From NCBI RefSeq assembly GCF_000744705.1, contig NZ_JQML01000001.1:7202017-7266016 (forward strand): a stretch of DNA of 64,000 nt. The letters run 5' to 3'. The notes beneath the pieces were generated by a model. The model was not told the DNA's origin. It was given only the letters and a program-made list of their open reading frames with translations, and ran no database searches. Position numbers and translations under genes: made by a program. Origin of the DNA: Streptacidiphilus albus JL83. Its GTDB lineage: Bacteria > Actinomycetota > Actinomycetes > Streptomycetales > Streptomycetaceae. Below, piece after piece: positions 46,419 to 55,492 of the stretch. Each line of letters opens with the position of its first letter. Within the stretch, counting starts at the first letter, position 1.

Positions 46419-47732
46419 TCAGCGGACGGGTGCTGCACAAGCGGGTGGTTCGTCGCCGTCGTCGGGTCGGCTGGTGGTCTTCTTGGGGTCGCGGAGGGCG
46501 TTGCCGAGGAGGTCGATGGCGTCGCGCTGGAGGCGGAGCCGGACGTGGGCGTACACCGTCGCGGTCACCCCGATGTGGGCATGGCCCAACAGTTCCTTGA
46601 TGACGACGAGTTCGACGCCCTGCTCCAGGAGGAGGGTAGCCGCCGAGTGCCGGAGGTCGTGGAAGCGGATGTGGCGGAGCGTGGCCCGGCGGAGCAGGGT
46701 GTTGAAGTGCCGGGTGAGGGTGGCCCCCTCGATCGGGGAACCGTCGGGCCGGGTGAAGACGTAGCCGCTCGCCTTCCAGCCAGTGCCCGCAGCCTCGCGT
46801 TCCTGGCGCTGCCGGTCGCGGTGCTGTTCGAGGGAGCGCAGGCACTCGGTGGGCAGGGCGATGCGCCGCTCCGAGCTCTGGGTCTTGGTCGGCAGCGCGG
46901 TCAGGCCGCCGCTGTTGGTTCGCTGGAGGGTGCGGCGGATGCTGGCGGTTCCGCCGGCCAGGTCGAGGTCTTCCCAGCGCAGGCCGAGGAGTTCGCCCTT
47001 GCGCAGGCCGGTGCGCAGGGCGAGTTCGAACAACGCGCTCAGCCGGTGCCCGCTCGTGGCGGTGAGGAAGTCGCGGGCTTCCTCGGCGGTGAGGGGTTCG
47101 AAGCGGCGGGGGCGGGGTGTGCCCATGCGGACGTTGCGGGCGACGTTGCGCGGGACCTCCTCTTCGCGGACGGCGTGCTCCAGGGCGGACTTGAGCACGG
47201 AGTGCACGTAGGCCAGCGTCAGCGGGGACAGCCGCTTGCGGCAGCACTTCCCGACCGCGCAGCATTGGGGCTGGTCGCGGGTGGTGTCGAGGCCGCGTGT
47301 GCAGCACTGGCAGGTGGTGCGGAGTTGGTCGAGCCAGGTGCGGACGTCCTTGGCGGTGAGCTTGGCGAGCTTCTTCTTGCCCAGCCCGGGGAGGAGGTAG
47401 AGGCGGACGACGGCGGTGTAGCGGGTGTGGGTGTTCTCGCGGAGCCGGTGGACGGCCACGGTCTCCAGCCAGTAGGTGAGGAACGCGGCGACGCTGCCCT
47501 GCGCGGAGGGCGCGGGGACGCCGCGGTTGCTGGCGGCTATCTTCTCGGTGAGCTTGGCCAGGGCCTCTTTGCGGGTGGCGCCGTAGACGCGGACGCGCTT
47601 GCGGGTGTCGCCGACGGCCAGGACGTATCCGGCGGCTTCCCAGCGGCCGTCCTTGCGCTGGTAGACGGTGCCGTCCCCGTTGGCGCGGATACGGCGGGAG
47701 GCGGGGTTCGGGTTGGAGTCGTGGGCGGTCAT
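46419..47732 (-). CDS. int: Tyrosine-family site-specific integrase
   Basis: A 437-aa phage/AICE integrase. The N-terminal arm-binding region (GDGTVYQRKDGRWEAAGYV) is followed by a SAM-like core-binding domain containing an unusual Cys-rich insertion (CQCC...CCAVGKCC, a possible metal knuckle, about residues 140-165). The catalytic domain is complete: Arg in LRTGLRKGELLGLRW, HDLRHSAATLLLEQG, LGHAHIGVT, and the nucleophile Tyr in TATVYAHV. The start overlaps the excisionase stop (ATGA), so the two are coupled. It should drive integration and, with Xis, excision; pSAM2-type elements use tRNA-Pro. Confidence 0.92.
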   Translation of the reverse strand: MTAHDSNPNPASRRIRANGDGTVYQRKDGRWEAAGYVLAVGDTRKRVRVYGATRKEALAKLTEKIAASNRGVPAPSAQGSVAAFLTYWLETVAVHRLRENTHTRYTAVVRLYLLPGLGKKKLAKLTAKDVRTWLDQLRTTCQCCTRGLDTTRDQPQCCAVGKCCRKRLSPLTLAYVHSVLKSALEHAVREEEVPRNVARNVRMGTPRPRRFEPLTAEEARDFLTATSGHRLSALFELALRTGLRKGELLGLRWEDLDLAGGTASIRRTLQRTNSGGLTALPTKTQSSERRIALPTECLRSLEQHRDRQRQEREAAGTGWKASGYVFTRPDGSPIEGATLTRHFNTLLRRATLRHIRFHDLRHSAATLLLEQGVELVVIKELLGHAHIGVTATVYAHVRLRLQRDAIDLLGNALRDPKKTTSRPDDGDEPPACAAPVR

Positions 47733-47914
47733 CAGGAAGCCTCTTCGAGGTGGTGGTGGATGTAGGCGGTCAGGGCATGGGCGGGGATGCGGCGGGAGCG
47801 GCCGATGGTGATGGAGGCGAGCCGCCGGGTGCGGATGAGGTCGTAGACGGTGGAGCGGCTGACCTTGAGCCGGGCCATGACCTCGGGGACGGTGAGGAGT
47901 TCGTCGTCAGCCAC
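47732..47914 (-). CDS. xis: Excisionase (helix-turn-helix)
   Basis: A 60-aa MerR-like winged-helix excisionase: LLTVPEVMARLKVSRSTVYDLIRTRRLASITIGRSRRIP is the standard AICE Xis/DNA-binding motif. The end overlaps the int start by one base and the beginning overlaps the end of rep by 8 bp, so rep-xis-int form one translationally linked unit. Expected to bend DNA at att sites and favour excision. Confidence 0.9.
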   Translation of the reverse strand: MADDELLTVPEVMARLKVSRSTVYDLIRTRRLASITIGRSRRIPAHALTAYIHHHLEEAS

Positions 47915-49268
47915 GGGCCGCCCCCGGTTCCTGCGGGGCCAGAGCCGCTGAGAGCCGGGCCAGTTCGGGTGTGAGGCCGATCCCGGAGAACACCCAGTGC
48001 GCGAGGATCAGCGTCGACCCCTCGTCCGCCCCTGTTGTCGGAACCCGGGCCTGGGCGCGTTGCCAGGCGGCGCGGGCGTCGCGAAGGGCGGCGAGGGTGG
48101 TGGAGTACTGGCGGGTCTTGGTCGAGAAGTGGCCTCGGAAGCCCAGCATGTGCGCCCAGGTCCGCAGCTTGAGGTAGGCGAGTTCGGGGCGTGCGCCCAG
48201 GTCCCAGGCGGTGCGGATCATGCGTTCGGCGTGCGGGGGTATGTCGAACGCCTGGAGTTCGCCGATCAGGCGGAGCCGCCGGTCCAGGGTTCCGGTCGCG
48301 CCCTCGGCTCCCTTGGTGGCGTACTTGGCGATGTAGGCGGCCACGGCCCGCTCGGTAATCGGAGAGCCGCCCTCGAAGTCGTTGCCACGAATGGGACGTA
48401 CATCGAGCTGCGTGCCGAAGGCGAAGGCGGACACCTCGCCGTCGAGTCGCGGCCCATCGACGCGGGTGCGCGTTACTGCGGTGTGGATGGCATCGGTGAG
48501 CAGGGCTTTGGTGGCCCAGGCAGGCGGTTCGGTCGCGCTGCCGTCGGGCCCGTCGAGGCGGATGACGGCGTGGAAGTGGACCAGGCCGCGCCGCTGGTAC
48601 TCGGCGACCTTGGCGTAGGAGATCTTCGCGGTTGAGGAGAGGCTGCGTTGGGTGAGCCCGGCGGCCTTGGCGATGGCGCGGCGCAGGTGGAGCATGAAGC
48701 GGGACCACAGGGCCGGGGCGTGGGCGTTCCACAGGACCGCGCCGGGGTAGTTGTAGCGCTCGGGGTTGAGCGGTGAGCCGAGCTGTGGGTCGTCCTGGTC
48801 GTGGGCGCGTCCGCAGCGGCACCGATCTGCCTGTTTCCCGTCGCTGCTGGGGCGGTTGTGGACAGGGCCGAAGGAGGGGGCCGTGAAGGTCGCGAAGACG
48901 CGAGGGTGCCGGGTGATGCTCTCGGGGACGGCTTTGCCGCCGCGCAGTCCGGCGGCGATGAGCTGGTAGGTGTCATGGCGGTAGACCTCGGCGCAGGAGC
49001 GGCAGCGGGTGGTGCGGCGGTTGCCGCAGCGGACGAGGAGGCAGCCGGCGGGCATCTGGGCGGAGTCGAGATGGCGCAGGATCAGCCCGGTGGCGGGATC
49101 GACCTCGGTCCGGTGCCCATCGAGGCGGATCGGCCGTGAGCACCCGCCGAGCGTGGTCAACTGGCGAACAATCGCTGGCAGTTGGCCGTGGGAGGCGAGC
49201 TTCGCCAGGTCGCCAGGGTGCAGGCCGGAGGCGAAGACGTCGTGCTGGTGCTGGGGTTCTGCGGGCAT
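47907..49268 (-). CDS. RepSA-like replication initiator
   Basis: A 453-aa plasmid-type replication initiator of actinomycete AICEs. The N-terminal third has several Cys pairs (CLLVRCGNRRTTRCRSCAEVYR and CRCGRAHDQDD) that look like zinc-binding. A HUH-type metal motif is visible in GLVHFHAVIRL, and the tyrosine-containing AAYIAKYATKG helix follows, as expected for rolling-circle relaxases. The start is ATG 49268; the longer frame to 49478 overlaps the tra gene and is Pro/Arg-rich junk. It replicates the excised circle during transfer. Confidence 0.87.
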   Translation of the reverse strand: MPAEPQHQHDVFASGLHPGDLAKLASHGQLPAIVRQLTTLGGCSRPIRLDGHRTEVDPATGLILRHLDSAQMPAGCLLVRCGNRRTTRCRSCAEVYRHDTYQLIAAGLRGGKAVPESITRHPRVFATFTAPSFGPVHNRPSSDGKQADRCRCGRAHDQDDPQLGSPLNPERYNYPGAVLWNAHAPALWSRFMLHLRRAIAKAAGLTQRSLSSTAKISYAKVAEYQRRGLVHFHAVIRLDGPDGSATEPPAWATKALLTDAIHTAVTRTRVDGPRLDGEVSAFAFGTQLDVRPIRGNDFEGGSPITERAVAAYIAKYATKGAEGATGTLDRRLRLIGELQAFDIPPHAERMIRTAWDLGARPELAYLKLRTWAHMLGFRGHFSTKTRQYSTTLAALRDARAAWQRAQARVPTTGADEGSTLILAHWVFSGIGLTPELARLSAALAPQEPGAARG

Positions 49269-49437
49269 GAGGGCATGGCCTCTCGGCGGGACGGCGCGCA
49301 GGGTGCCGTCGGGGAGGTGGGTGGGGGACCCCGGCAGGGGCAGGGCCGGTGGGCGGAGGTGCCTCTGCCGGGGGTGCGCTTCTGCGGGCGGGCTTGGGGC
49401 CGGATTCTTCGTGCCCCGGGTGGTGGGCCGCCGGGCA

Positions 49438-50778
49438 TCAGGCGGCCTTGTCCAGGTCCACGCTGGTGGGCAGGCCACGGACCTGCTGGCCTGACTGGCA
49501 CAGGGCTTCGCTGATCTGCCAGCAGGCTTCGGTGGTCAGGTAGACCGAGCGCATCCGCACCGGGGTGCGCATAGTGCCGATCGCGGCGACGGCGACGCCG
49601 GCGGGCAGTTCCCGATCGGCCGCGCTGACCTCCAGTTCCCGGCCGTCGGGGAAGAGGTGGAGGAAGTCCTCGACGGTGTCCACGCGGTGGCAGATCCGCG
49701 CGGACAGGTTGGTGCGCATCGCTGTCGACAGCACGTCGGCCGAGGGCTTCTGGGTGATCAGCCACAGGCGGACGCCGAACTTCGCGCCCTGGCTGGCGAT
49801 GGCCAGCAGCTCGGCCTCGAACCGCTCACGGGCCTTGCGGTCGGAGTGGCGGGTGTAGTTGGCGACCTCGTCGATGACCACCAGCAGGAGCGGCAATTCC
49901 TCGCTGAAGGAGGTGATCCGGTCGGTGCGCGCGGACCAGAACAGGGCCTCGCGCCGCCGCATCTCCGCCCTGACCTCGGCCAGGACCTCGGACGCCTCGT
50001 CCGGGTGGGTCGCCGAGCAGACCCGGTGGGCTGTCCGCCACCAGGGGGCCGCCGCCGCGAGGTTGGGGTCGATCACCACCAAGTGGACATCTCGCATCAA
50101 CGAGGCAGACGCCAGGAGGGTGTTGACGGTGATCGACTTCCCGGAGCGGGTCACTCCGGCGATGAGCCCGTGCGCGCCGCTGGCAAGGTTGACGCGGATG
50201 GGGGCGCCGTCCTCGTCCCACCCGAGCAGGACATCGTCTGCCGAGGTGAGCGACTCAGGTGCCACGCGCGGGGTGCCGTCCTCGTGCAGCAGGGGCGAGG
50301 GAATGAGGGTGTCGAGGGGTTCGCGGCGGAACCCCCGGGCGGTGATCGTGCCGGGCCGGGGCTGGGCGACCTTGACCCGGAGCATGCCCCAGCCGTTGCA
50401 CAGGTCGTCGCGGGCGTCCTGCCAGGCTTCCAGTCCGACGCGGGGCAGAGCGTTGGCGGTGACGGTGACGCCAAAGGTGTCCGCGTGGGTGCTGATGCTC
50501 GGGATGCAGACCTTCGCGGGGACCGGTGTGCCGTCCGCGCGGAGCTGTTCCATGGCCGTCGGGGTGGTGTCCTTGACGGCCAGCTCCGCCATGGGGGCCA
50601 GCCGACGCCAGGTGCGGCGGATGCGGCGGGCCTGGCGCAGGCTGATCCGGGTCTCGGCATCGGCGCGCAGCCAGCGGACGGCCGTGAACACCACCCGCCC
50701 CAGGACCACGAGGGTCAGGGGTATGAGGAGCCACCACAGCGCGGTGGCGCGGTGCACGATCGCGGGGAGGCCGGCCAT
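49438..50778 (-). CDS. FtsK/SpoIIIE-like DNA translocase (TraSA-type conjugation protein)
   Basis: A 446-aa transfer protein. One N-terminal membrane helix (ALWWLLIPLTLVVLGRVVFTAVRW) anchors a motor domain with Walker A GVTRSGKSITV and Walker B LLLVVIDEVANY, followed by the GAKFGVRLWLITQKPSADVL sensor. Proteins of this kind move double-stranded DNA between mycelia in actinomycete conjugation and are the only transfer protein AICEs need. The start ATG 50778 overlaps the stop of the upstream SCO3933-like gene (ATGA). Confidence 0.9.
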   Translation of the reverse strand: MAGLPAIVHRATALWWLLIPLTLVVLGRVVFTAVRWLRADAETRISLRQARRIRRTWRRLAPMAELAVKDTTPTAMEQLRADGTPVPAKVCIPSISTHADTFGVTVTANALPRVGLEAWQDARDDLCNGWGMLRVKVAQPRPGTITARGFRREPLDTLIPSPLLHEDGTPRVAPESLTSADDVLLGWDEDGAPIRVNLASGAHGLIAGVTRSGKSITVNTLLASASLMRDVHLVVIDPNLAAAAPWWRTAHRVCSATHPDEASEVLAEVRAEMRRREALFWSARTDRITSFSEELPLLLVVIDEVANYTRHSDRKARERFEAELLAIASQGAKFGVRLWLITQKPSADVLSTAMRTNLSARICHRVDTVEDFLHLFPDGRELEVSAADRELPAGVAVAAIGTMRTPVRMRSVYLTTEACWQISEALCQSGQQVRGLPTSVDLDKAA

Positions 50779-51107
50779 CAGGCGGCCTTCGCGGTCAGGG
50801 CGGTGGCACGGAACGCGATGCCGTGGCGGTTCTGGCCGTTGAACGTGTTCTCCCAGGCCGAGGCGGTCAGGGCGGTGAACGCAACGGTCGCGCCGGGCTT
50901 GATGCCCTTGGTGACGCCGGTCTCCGGGACGGTGACCTGGAGCATCTCGGCCCGGCCGTCCATGACGACCATGACCTCGACGACGACCAGCGGGGTACCG
51001 GTCTCCTTGTCGGTGGCGATCTCGCCGGTGGCGAAGTCCTTCACCTTGGGGCGCAGGGTGCCGAGCATGGCGTGCATAGCGGAGGTGTCGATGGGGAGCG
51101 AGCGCAT
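50778..51107 (-). CDS. SCO3933-family regulatory/accessory protein
   Basis: A 109-aa small beta-rich protein (MRSLPIDTSAMHAMLGTLRPKVKDFATGEIATDKETGTPLVVVEVMV...GIKPGATVAFTALTASAWE), the conserved partner found directly upstream of FtsK-like genes in AICEs such as the S. coelicolor SCO3933-SCO3934 pair. The role is unknown; annotation pipelines call it regulatory. ATG 51107 with TGGAG upstream is chosen; the frame opens to 51284. Transcribed divergently from the GntR gene. Confidence 0.8.
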   Translation of the reverse strand: MRSLPIDTSAMHAMLGTLRPKVKDFATGEIATDKETGTPLVVVEVMVVMDGRAEMLQVTVPETGVTKGIKPGATVAFTALTASAWENTFNGQNRHGIAFRATALTAKAA

Positions 51108-51304
51108 GGAGGACTCCAGGTGTTCGGTGGTGCGGAACTCGACCGCTGGTGCGATCGCGTTCGAGAAACGTACCACACCCCATCCATCCCCATCCAACCC
51201 AATCCCTATCTCATCGGTTCCCACCCCATCCACGCCGCCGGTACCCTGGCTGGAACGGCCCCGCAGCCCCGGAGTCGAGGACACAGGAGAGTGGAGGTGG
51301 AGCC

Positions 51305-51964
51305 GTGTCGCAGCCCGACGGCACCCTGCTGAACTTCGAGCGCATCGCCGAGGACCTCAAGCAGCAGATCCGCGACAAGGCACTGCCGCCGGGAGCGCCG
51401 CTGCCCTCGCAGAGCCAGCTCATGAAGCAGTACGGGGCCTCCAGCCTGACCGTGCAGAAGGCCATGTCCCTGCTGCGGCAGGACGGCTGGGCTGTGTCCC
51501 GGCCGGGGAAGGGCGCGTTCGTCTCCCAGAAGCAGGACGCCGAGGACGCGTTCGAGCGGGTGGCCGAGGAGCTGAGGCAGCACATCCGCGCGGGCGGCTT
51601 CGCCCCGGGCAGCAAGCTCCCGCCCCCCGCAGCCCTCGCCGAGCAGTTCAGCACCTCGCTCACCGTGGTCCACGCCGCCCAGATGCAGTTGGCCAACGAG
51701 CACTGGCTGACGGAGGACGAGACCGGCCGGACCTTGGACTTCCACGTACAGCGCGCCGACCACCCGAGCATGGCCGCCCGACTCGCCGAGACCGCCCCCT
51801 CAACGGGAGGTGTCGACGGCGAGGCCGCCACGCAAGCCCGGGTCCAAGCACTGGAAGGCGCGCTCACCGGCGCCCTGGAACAGATCGCGGAACTGCGCGA
51901 ACGCGTCGAGGGCCTGGAAGCGGGCAGCAAGCCCCGGAAGGCCCTCGGGCGCAAGACCAGCTGA
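51305..51964 (+). CDS. GntR-family regulator with two tandem winged-helix domains
   Basis: A 219-aa protein (GTG 51305, GGAGGTGGAG ribosome site). It has two GntR-type winged helices in a row: residues about 8-75 (RIAEDLKQQIRDKALPPGAPLPSQSQLMKQYGASSLTVQKAMSLLRQDGW) and 80-145 (RVAEELRQHIRAGGFAPGSKLPPPAALAEQFSTSLTVVHAAQMQL). A short C-terminal coiled coil (ALTGALEQIAELRERVEGLEAG) replaces the usual effector domain. KorSA-like GntR proteins repress AICE excision and transfer genes; it is divergent from the tra operon, consistent with that. Confidence 0.85.
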   Translation: MSQPDGTLLNFERIAEDLKQQIRDKALPPGAPLPSQSQLMKQYGASSLTVQKAMSLLRQDGWAVSRPGKGAFVSQKQDAEDAFERVAEELRQHIRAGGFAPGSKLPPPAALAEQFSTSLTVVHAAQMQLANEHWLTEDETGRTLDFHVQRADHPSMAARLAETAPSTGGVDGEAATQARVQALEGALTGALEQIAELRERVEGLEAGSKPRKALGRKTS

Positions 51965-52190
51965 CCACTCCTCACGGCCCCGGGCGGCAGAGGCGAGGCC
52001 GCGCCGACAGCTCTCAGCCGCAGTCCCGGCACCATCCGGTGCGGCAGGGCCGGTGATCTCCCGCCCAGGCCGTGCCGTGCACCTGCCTGAAGGCGGCGTG
52101 TCCGAGGGAGGCGGTTCGGGCGGAACAGTTCGAGGTCTGGTCGGACGCAGCGATGGAGGGTTGCGTCCAAACTTTCTCTACGAGATCAAG

Positions 52191-52212
52191 GCGGCCCGCC
52201 ACAGCGGGCCGC
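52191..52212 (+). terminator. Terminator hairpin downstream of the GntR gene
   Basis: 9-bp perfect stem GCGGCCCGC / GCGGGCCGC with a 4-nt loop. It lies 226 bp after the GntR stop. Confidence 0.5.
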
Positions 52213-52440
52213 GCGCGTCCGGCCGCCGGGCCGCCGCACGCTCAAGGCGTCCCGCCCCGCTTAGCGGCGGCCCGCCGTCCGGACGCGCAACGGGCAGTGG
52301 CAGCAGCGCAGTATGGCGGCGCTACCTCAACCCAGGCCCTCCCTCCGAGGGACCAGGGGCCGAGCGCACGTGCGGCGCCGTCGTGGTGAGGGTGGCGGGT
52401 CGCGGGGCAGGTCCCTCGCCGATCGGCCCCCGGAGGCGTA

Positions 52441-52517
52441 CCAGGAACCCCCGGGGGCCGCCAAGGCCGAGCGCAAGCGTGCCGGAGGCAGCCTTGGCGG
52501 CCCCCGGAGAACCCTGG
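52441..52517. repeat. Large inverted repeat in noncoding AICE DNA
   Basis: Perfect 17-bp arms CCGGGGGCCGCCAAGGC (52451-52467) and its complement (52491-52507) around a 23-nt spacer, extended outside by CCAGG / CCTGG after 5-nt interior loops. Far longer than a usual terminator and not followed by a T-run. Confidence 0.8.
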
Positions 52518-53677
52518 TCCGGCGAAGCTGCCCGACCGACGAGGGACCCACCCCGCTCAGGCCCGCAGCCTGCCGGGGGCCGGAGCCCCTGGCCAGTCCT
52601 GTGCCCGGCACAGTAGTGGAACACCCCTTCTGTGCGGGTATCTGACGGAGAGCCGGGCCGTTTGCCCGTCCGGCGTACCGTGGTTGGTGGAGGTGGTGCA
52701 GAGATGATGACGGAGTTGGCGGACAACATCCGCAGGTACCGGCGTCGGGCCGGGCTGAGCCAGGAGGAACTGGCCCACGCAGCGGGTGTATCGCCGGGCA
52801 CGGTGCGCAAGGTCGAGCAGGGCGGCACAGTCCGCATGGAGACACTTCACGCCCTTGCCCGCGCACTGCGCGTGACCACGGGAGCGTTGATGGCGTCGGA
52901 CGCCCCGGAGCCTGTAGGACGCACCGAGGAGCCGAACCGCCTCAACCTGCTCCGGCTTCGTGCCACGCTCACCCCGGCTGTCGGGCTCGTCGACGGCGAT
53001 GCCCAGGCCGTGGCCGAGGAACCGAGCCTGCGTGGTTTCAGCCGGACGGTGCGGGACGCGCGGGTGCTCTACTTCTCCGACAGCTACAAGAGTGTCGCCG
53101 GCCAACTGCCGGACCTGCTGCGCGACGCCGATAAGGCCGTTGCCTACTACGACAGCGGAGAGGATCACCGGCAGGCCCTGTTGGCCCGCGCTGAGACGCT
53201 GCGGCTGGCCGGCACCTACCTCACGCAGGTCAGGCAGTACGACATCGCCTACGCGGCACTGCGGAGCGCCATCGCTGACGCCCGGCAGGCCGGGGACATG
53301 CTCGCGGCGGGGTCCGGCGTCGGTGGCATGTGCTGGCTGCTGGTGCGGCAGGGCCGCTTGGAGGAGGCGGAGCGGATCGCCGCCCAGAGCATGGACGTGG
53401 TCGAGCCGAGGATCAGTGGGGCCGCGCCGGACCAGTACGCGGTGTGGGGAGGGCTGGCGATGGAGGCCGCAGCCGCAGCAGCGCGCAACAACCGCCCTGG
53501 TGAGGCCAGGGAGTACCGAAAGGCGGCGCGGGTGGCGGCAGCCGCCGTCGGCACGGCGCACCGCAACGTCTCCCGGCACTGGTCCGTCTTCGGTCCGGTG
53601 ACCGTCGCCATGAAGGCACTTGAGGACTCCATGGTCGTCGGGGATGCCCGCCAGGTGGACTCTGCTGCGCTATTCGG

Positions 53678-55492
53678 TTATGCGGTGAGTCGGTAGCTGA
53701 GGTGGGTGAGTCTGCTGGCGCGTGACAGTGCAGGTGGGGTTCCTTCGGTGCTCCAGTGGGCGTCGAGGCGGATGACGTTGAGTGCGGCGGCGGAGAAGGC
53801 GTGCTGGAGACGGACCTTGGGCAGGCCGCGGTAACGGGCCCGGCGGATTCCGGTGACGTCCAGGGCCTGGTTGATGGTGCCCTCGATCCCGGCGCGCAGG
53901 GCGTACTTGGCTTGCCAGGTATCGGTCTTCTGCTCGGTGCGGGCGGCGGTCAGTGCCTGGTGGAGCTCGCGGGGCTGGAGCGTGAGCATGCGGGTGCCGC
54001 GTCGCGAGGCGGTGCACTGCTCGCGTGCGGGGCAGGGCCGGCAGTCGCTGCGGGCGAAGTCGACGACGATCGCGTCGTGGCCGTGCTGCCGGACCGGGTA
54101 CCAGCCGCTGCTTGTCCTGCCTTCGGGGCAGCGGACCTGGCGGGCCTTCCAGTCGATGCGGAAGGCGTCCTTGGCGTAGCCGGTGTCGGCCCTGGCCTGG
54201 GGCGAGGTGTCGGGCCGGAGCGGGGTGACCATGGTGATGCCCTGCTCGGAGGCGGCCCGGACCAGCGCGGCGGAAGGGTATCCGGCGTCAAGGTAGTGCT
54301 CGCCCGGTGCCAGGCCCCGCGTCGCCAGGTTCTCCTGGACCGGCGCGGTGGCGTTCACGTCCGGCACGGTCGCGTCGGTGGTGTACACATCCGTGATCAG
54401 CCGCACCGGCAGACGCCCGGGCGACGGCTCACCACCGGCTTCGGCTTCGGCTTCGGCTTCGGCTTCGGCTTCGGCTTCGGCTTCGGCTTCGGCTTCGGCT
54501 TCGGCTTCGGCTTCGGCTTCGGCTTCGGCTTCGGCTTCGGGAGGAGCATCGCAGCTCTCTGTCAGATGGATCTTGTATCCGCACCAGAACAGGTCCTCGC
54601 CTTTCGCCGCCCAGCGCGCGTCCGGGTCGTACGGAGAGGCGAGGCGCGTATGGCCGGGCGGGACGCCGTCACTGTCGGCCTCCCGCTTGCGGATCACCTC
54701 CCGTCCCCGGGTGTCGGTGGCAACCAGGTACGTTTGCACCGTGATCCGCCGCAGCAGCGCAACGGGCTCCAGGGTCCGCAGCACCGGAGGGGCTGTCGGT
54801 GCCCACACCGCCCGCAGCAGGGCGACGGCGTCCTGCCCGAACACCGTGGCCAGCCGTTCCCGCTTGACCTGGGAGGAAGGTATCTTCCAACCGTTCACCC
54901 GCTCGCCGTAGCGCAGCGCGAGCTCGGGCACGTTCACTGCCTGGGCCAGCCAGGCCGGAGCGACCACCGCCAGCGCTTCCAGCGCCGCGCGCACCGATTC
55001 CCCAGCCAGCTCGAGGCGGTTCAGGTCACGCACCGCGCTGATCACGTGCGTGGAGTCCGTGCGCTGCTTGCCCCCGGCCCCGACCAGGCCCTGCCCGCGG
55101 CACCAGTCCAGCAGCCGGTCGAAGACCACACGCTCCATCCCGTGCTCGACCAGCCGCGCCCGGAACCGGGCCAGCACACTGTCATCGAAGCCGGTCGCGC
55201 CCAGCTCCATCCCCATCGCGTACTTCCAGTCGATCGCGCGAACCGCCATCGCCGCCGCCTGCCGATCCGTCAGGTCCTCGGCGAACTGCAACACCGTGAC
55301 CAGCGACAACAAGGCCGGCGACAGCCCCGGGGCACCCCGGACCCCGAACGCACCCGCGAACGGCTCGTCCGCGAAGACCTCACCAAGCCTGTCCCGCACG
55401 CTCATCGCCAGCGACCCCTGCGGAAACGCCGACCGTGCCACCCGGACCGTATCCGCCGGAATCTCCGGCAAGCCCCTAACCTGCAACGACAT
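53678..55492 (-). CDS. IS1182-family transposase with an internal Glu-Ala repeat
   Basis: A 604-aa transposase. The N-terminal DUF772-type region reads FAGAFGVRGAPGLSPALLSLVTVLQFAEDLTDRQAAAMAVRAIDWKYAMG, and a first catalytic Asp lies in GKQRTDSTHV. The DDE core continues after an insertion with EHYLDAGYPSAAL, a Cys cluster (DCRPCPAREQC) and the C-terminal RAGIEGTINQALDVTGIRRARYRGLPKVRLQH. Between LTESCDAPP and GGEPSPG sits an (Glu-Ala)n tract of about 17 units encoded by a pure hexanucleotide repeat. The tract keeps the frame open, so the gene may still be functional. Confidence 0.9.
   Translation of the reverse strand: MSLQVRGLPEIPADTVRVARSAFPQGSLAMSVRDRLGEVFADEPFAGAFGVRGAPGLSPALLSLVTVLQFAEDLTDRQAAAMAVRAIDWKYAMGMELGATGFDDSVLARFRARLVEHGMERVVFDRLLDWCRGQGLVGAGGKQRTDSTHVISAVRDLNRLELAGESVRAALEALAVVAPAWLAQAVNVPELALRYGERVNGWKIPSSQVKRERLATVFGQDAVALLRAVWAPTAPPVLRTLEPVALLRRITVQTYLVATDTRGREVIRKREADSDGVPPGHTRLASPYDPDARWAAKGEDLFWCGYKIHLTESCDAPPEAEAEAEAEAEAEAEAEAEAEAEAEAEAEAEAEAGGEPSPGRLPVRLITDVYTTDATVPDVNATAPVQENLATRGLAPGEHYLDAGYPSAALVRAASEQGITMVTPLRPDTSPQARADTGYAKDAFRIDWKARQVRCPEGRTSSGWYPVRQHGHDAIVVDFARSDCRPCPAREQCTASRRGTRMLTLQPRELHQALTAARTEQKTDTWQAKYALRAGIEGTINQALDVTGIRRARYRGLPKVRLQHAFSAAALNVIRLDAHWSTEGTPPALSRASRLTHLSYRLTA
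54437..54538. repeat. Hexanucleotide microsatellite (GGCTTC)17
   Basis: Seventeen uninterrupted GGCTTC units (GAAGCC on the coding strand, Glu-Ala) within the IS1182 transposase gene. Such a pure array is prone to slippage, in 2-residue steps that keep the frame. Confidence 0.9.

Larger units (their letters stand above)
51965..52703. other. Long noncoding stretch of the AICE
   Basis: 739 bp without a convincing gene. It holds a terminator-like hairpin (52191-52212) and a very large inverted repeat (52441-52517), plus several GC-rich repeats such as CCTCCCTCCGAGGGA. Possible replication-origin or transfer-locus DNA, by position. Confidence 0.5.

Noticed and set aside
54437..54538. CRISPR or similar array
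   Set aside because: Pure 6-bp microsatellite with no spacers. No direct-repeat and spacer pattern was found anywhere in the window.
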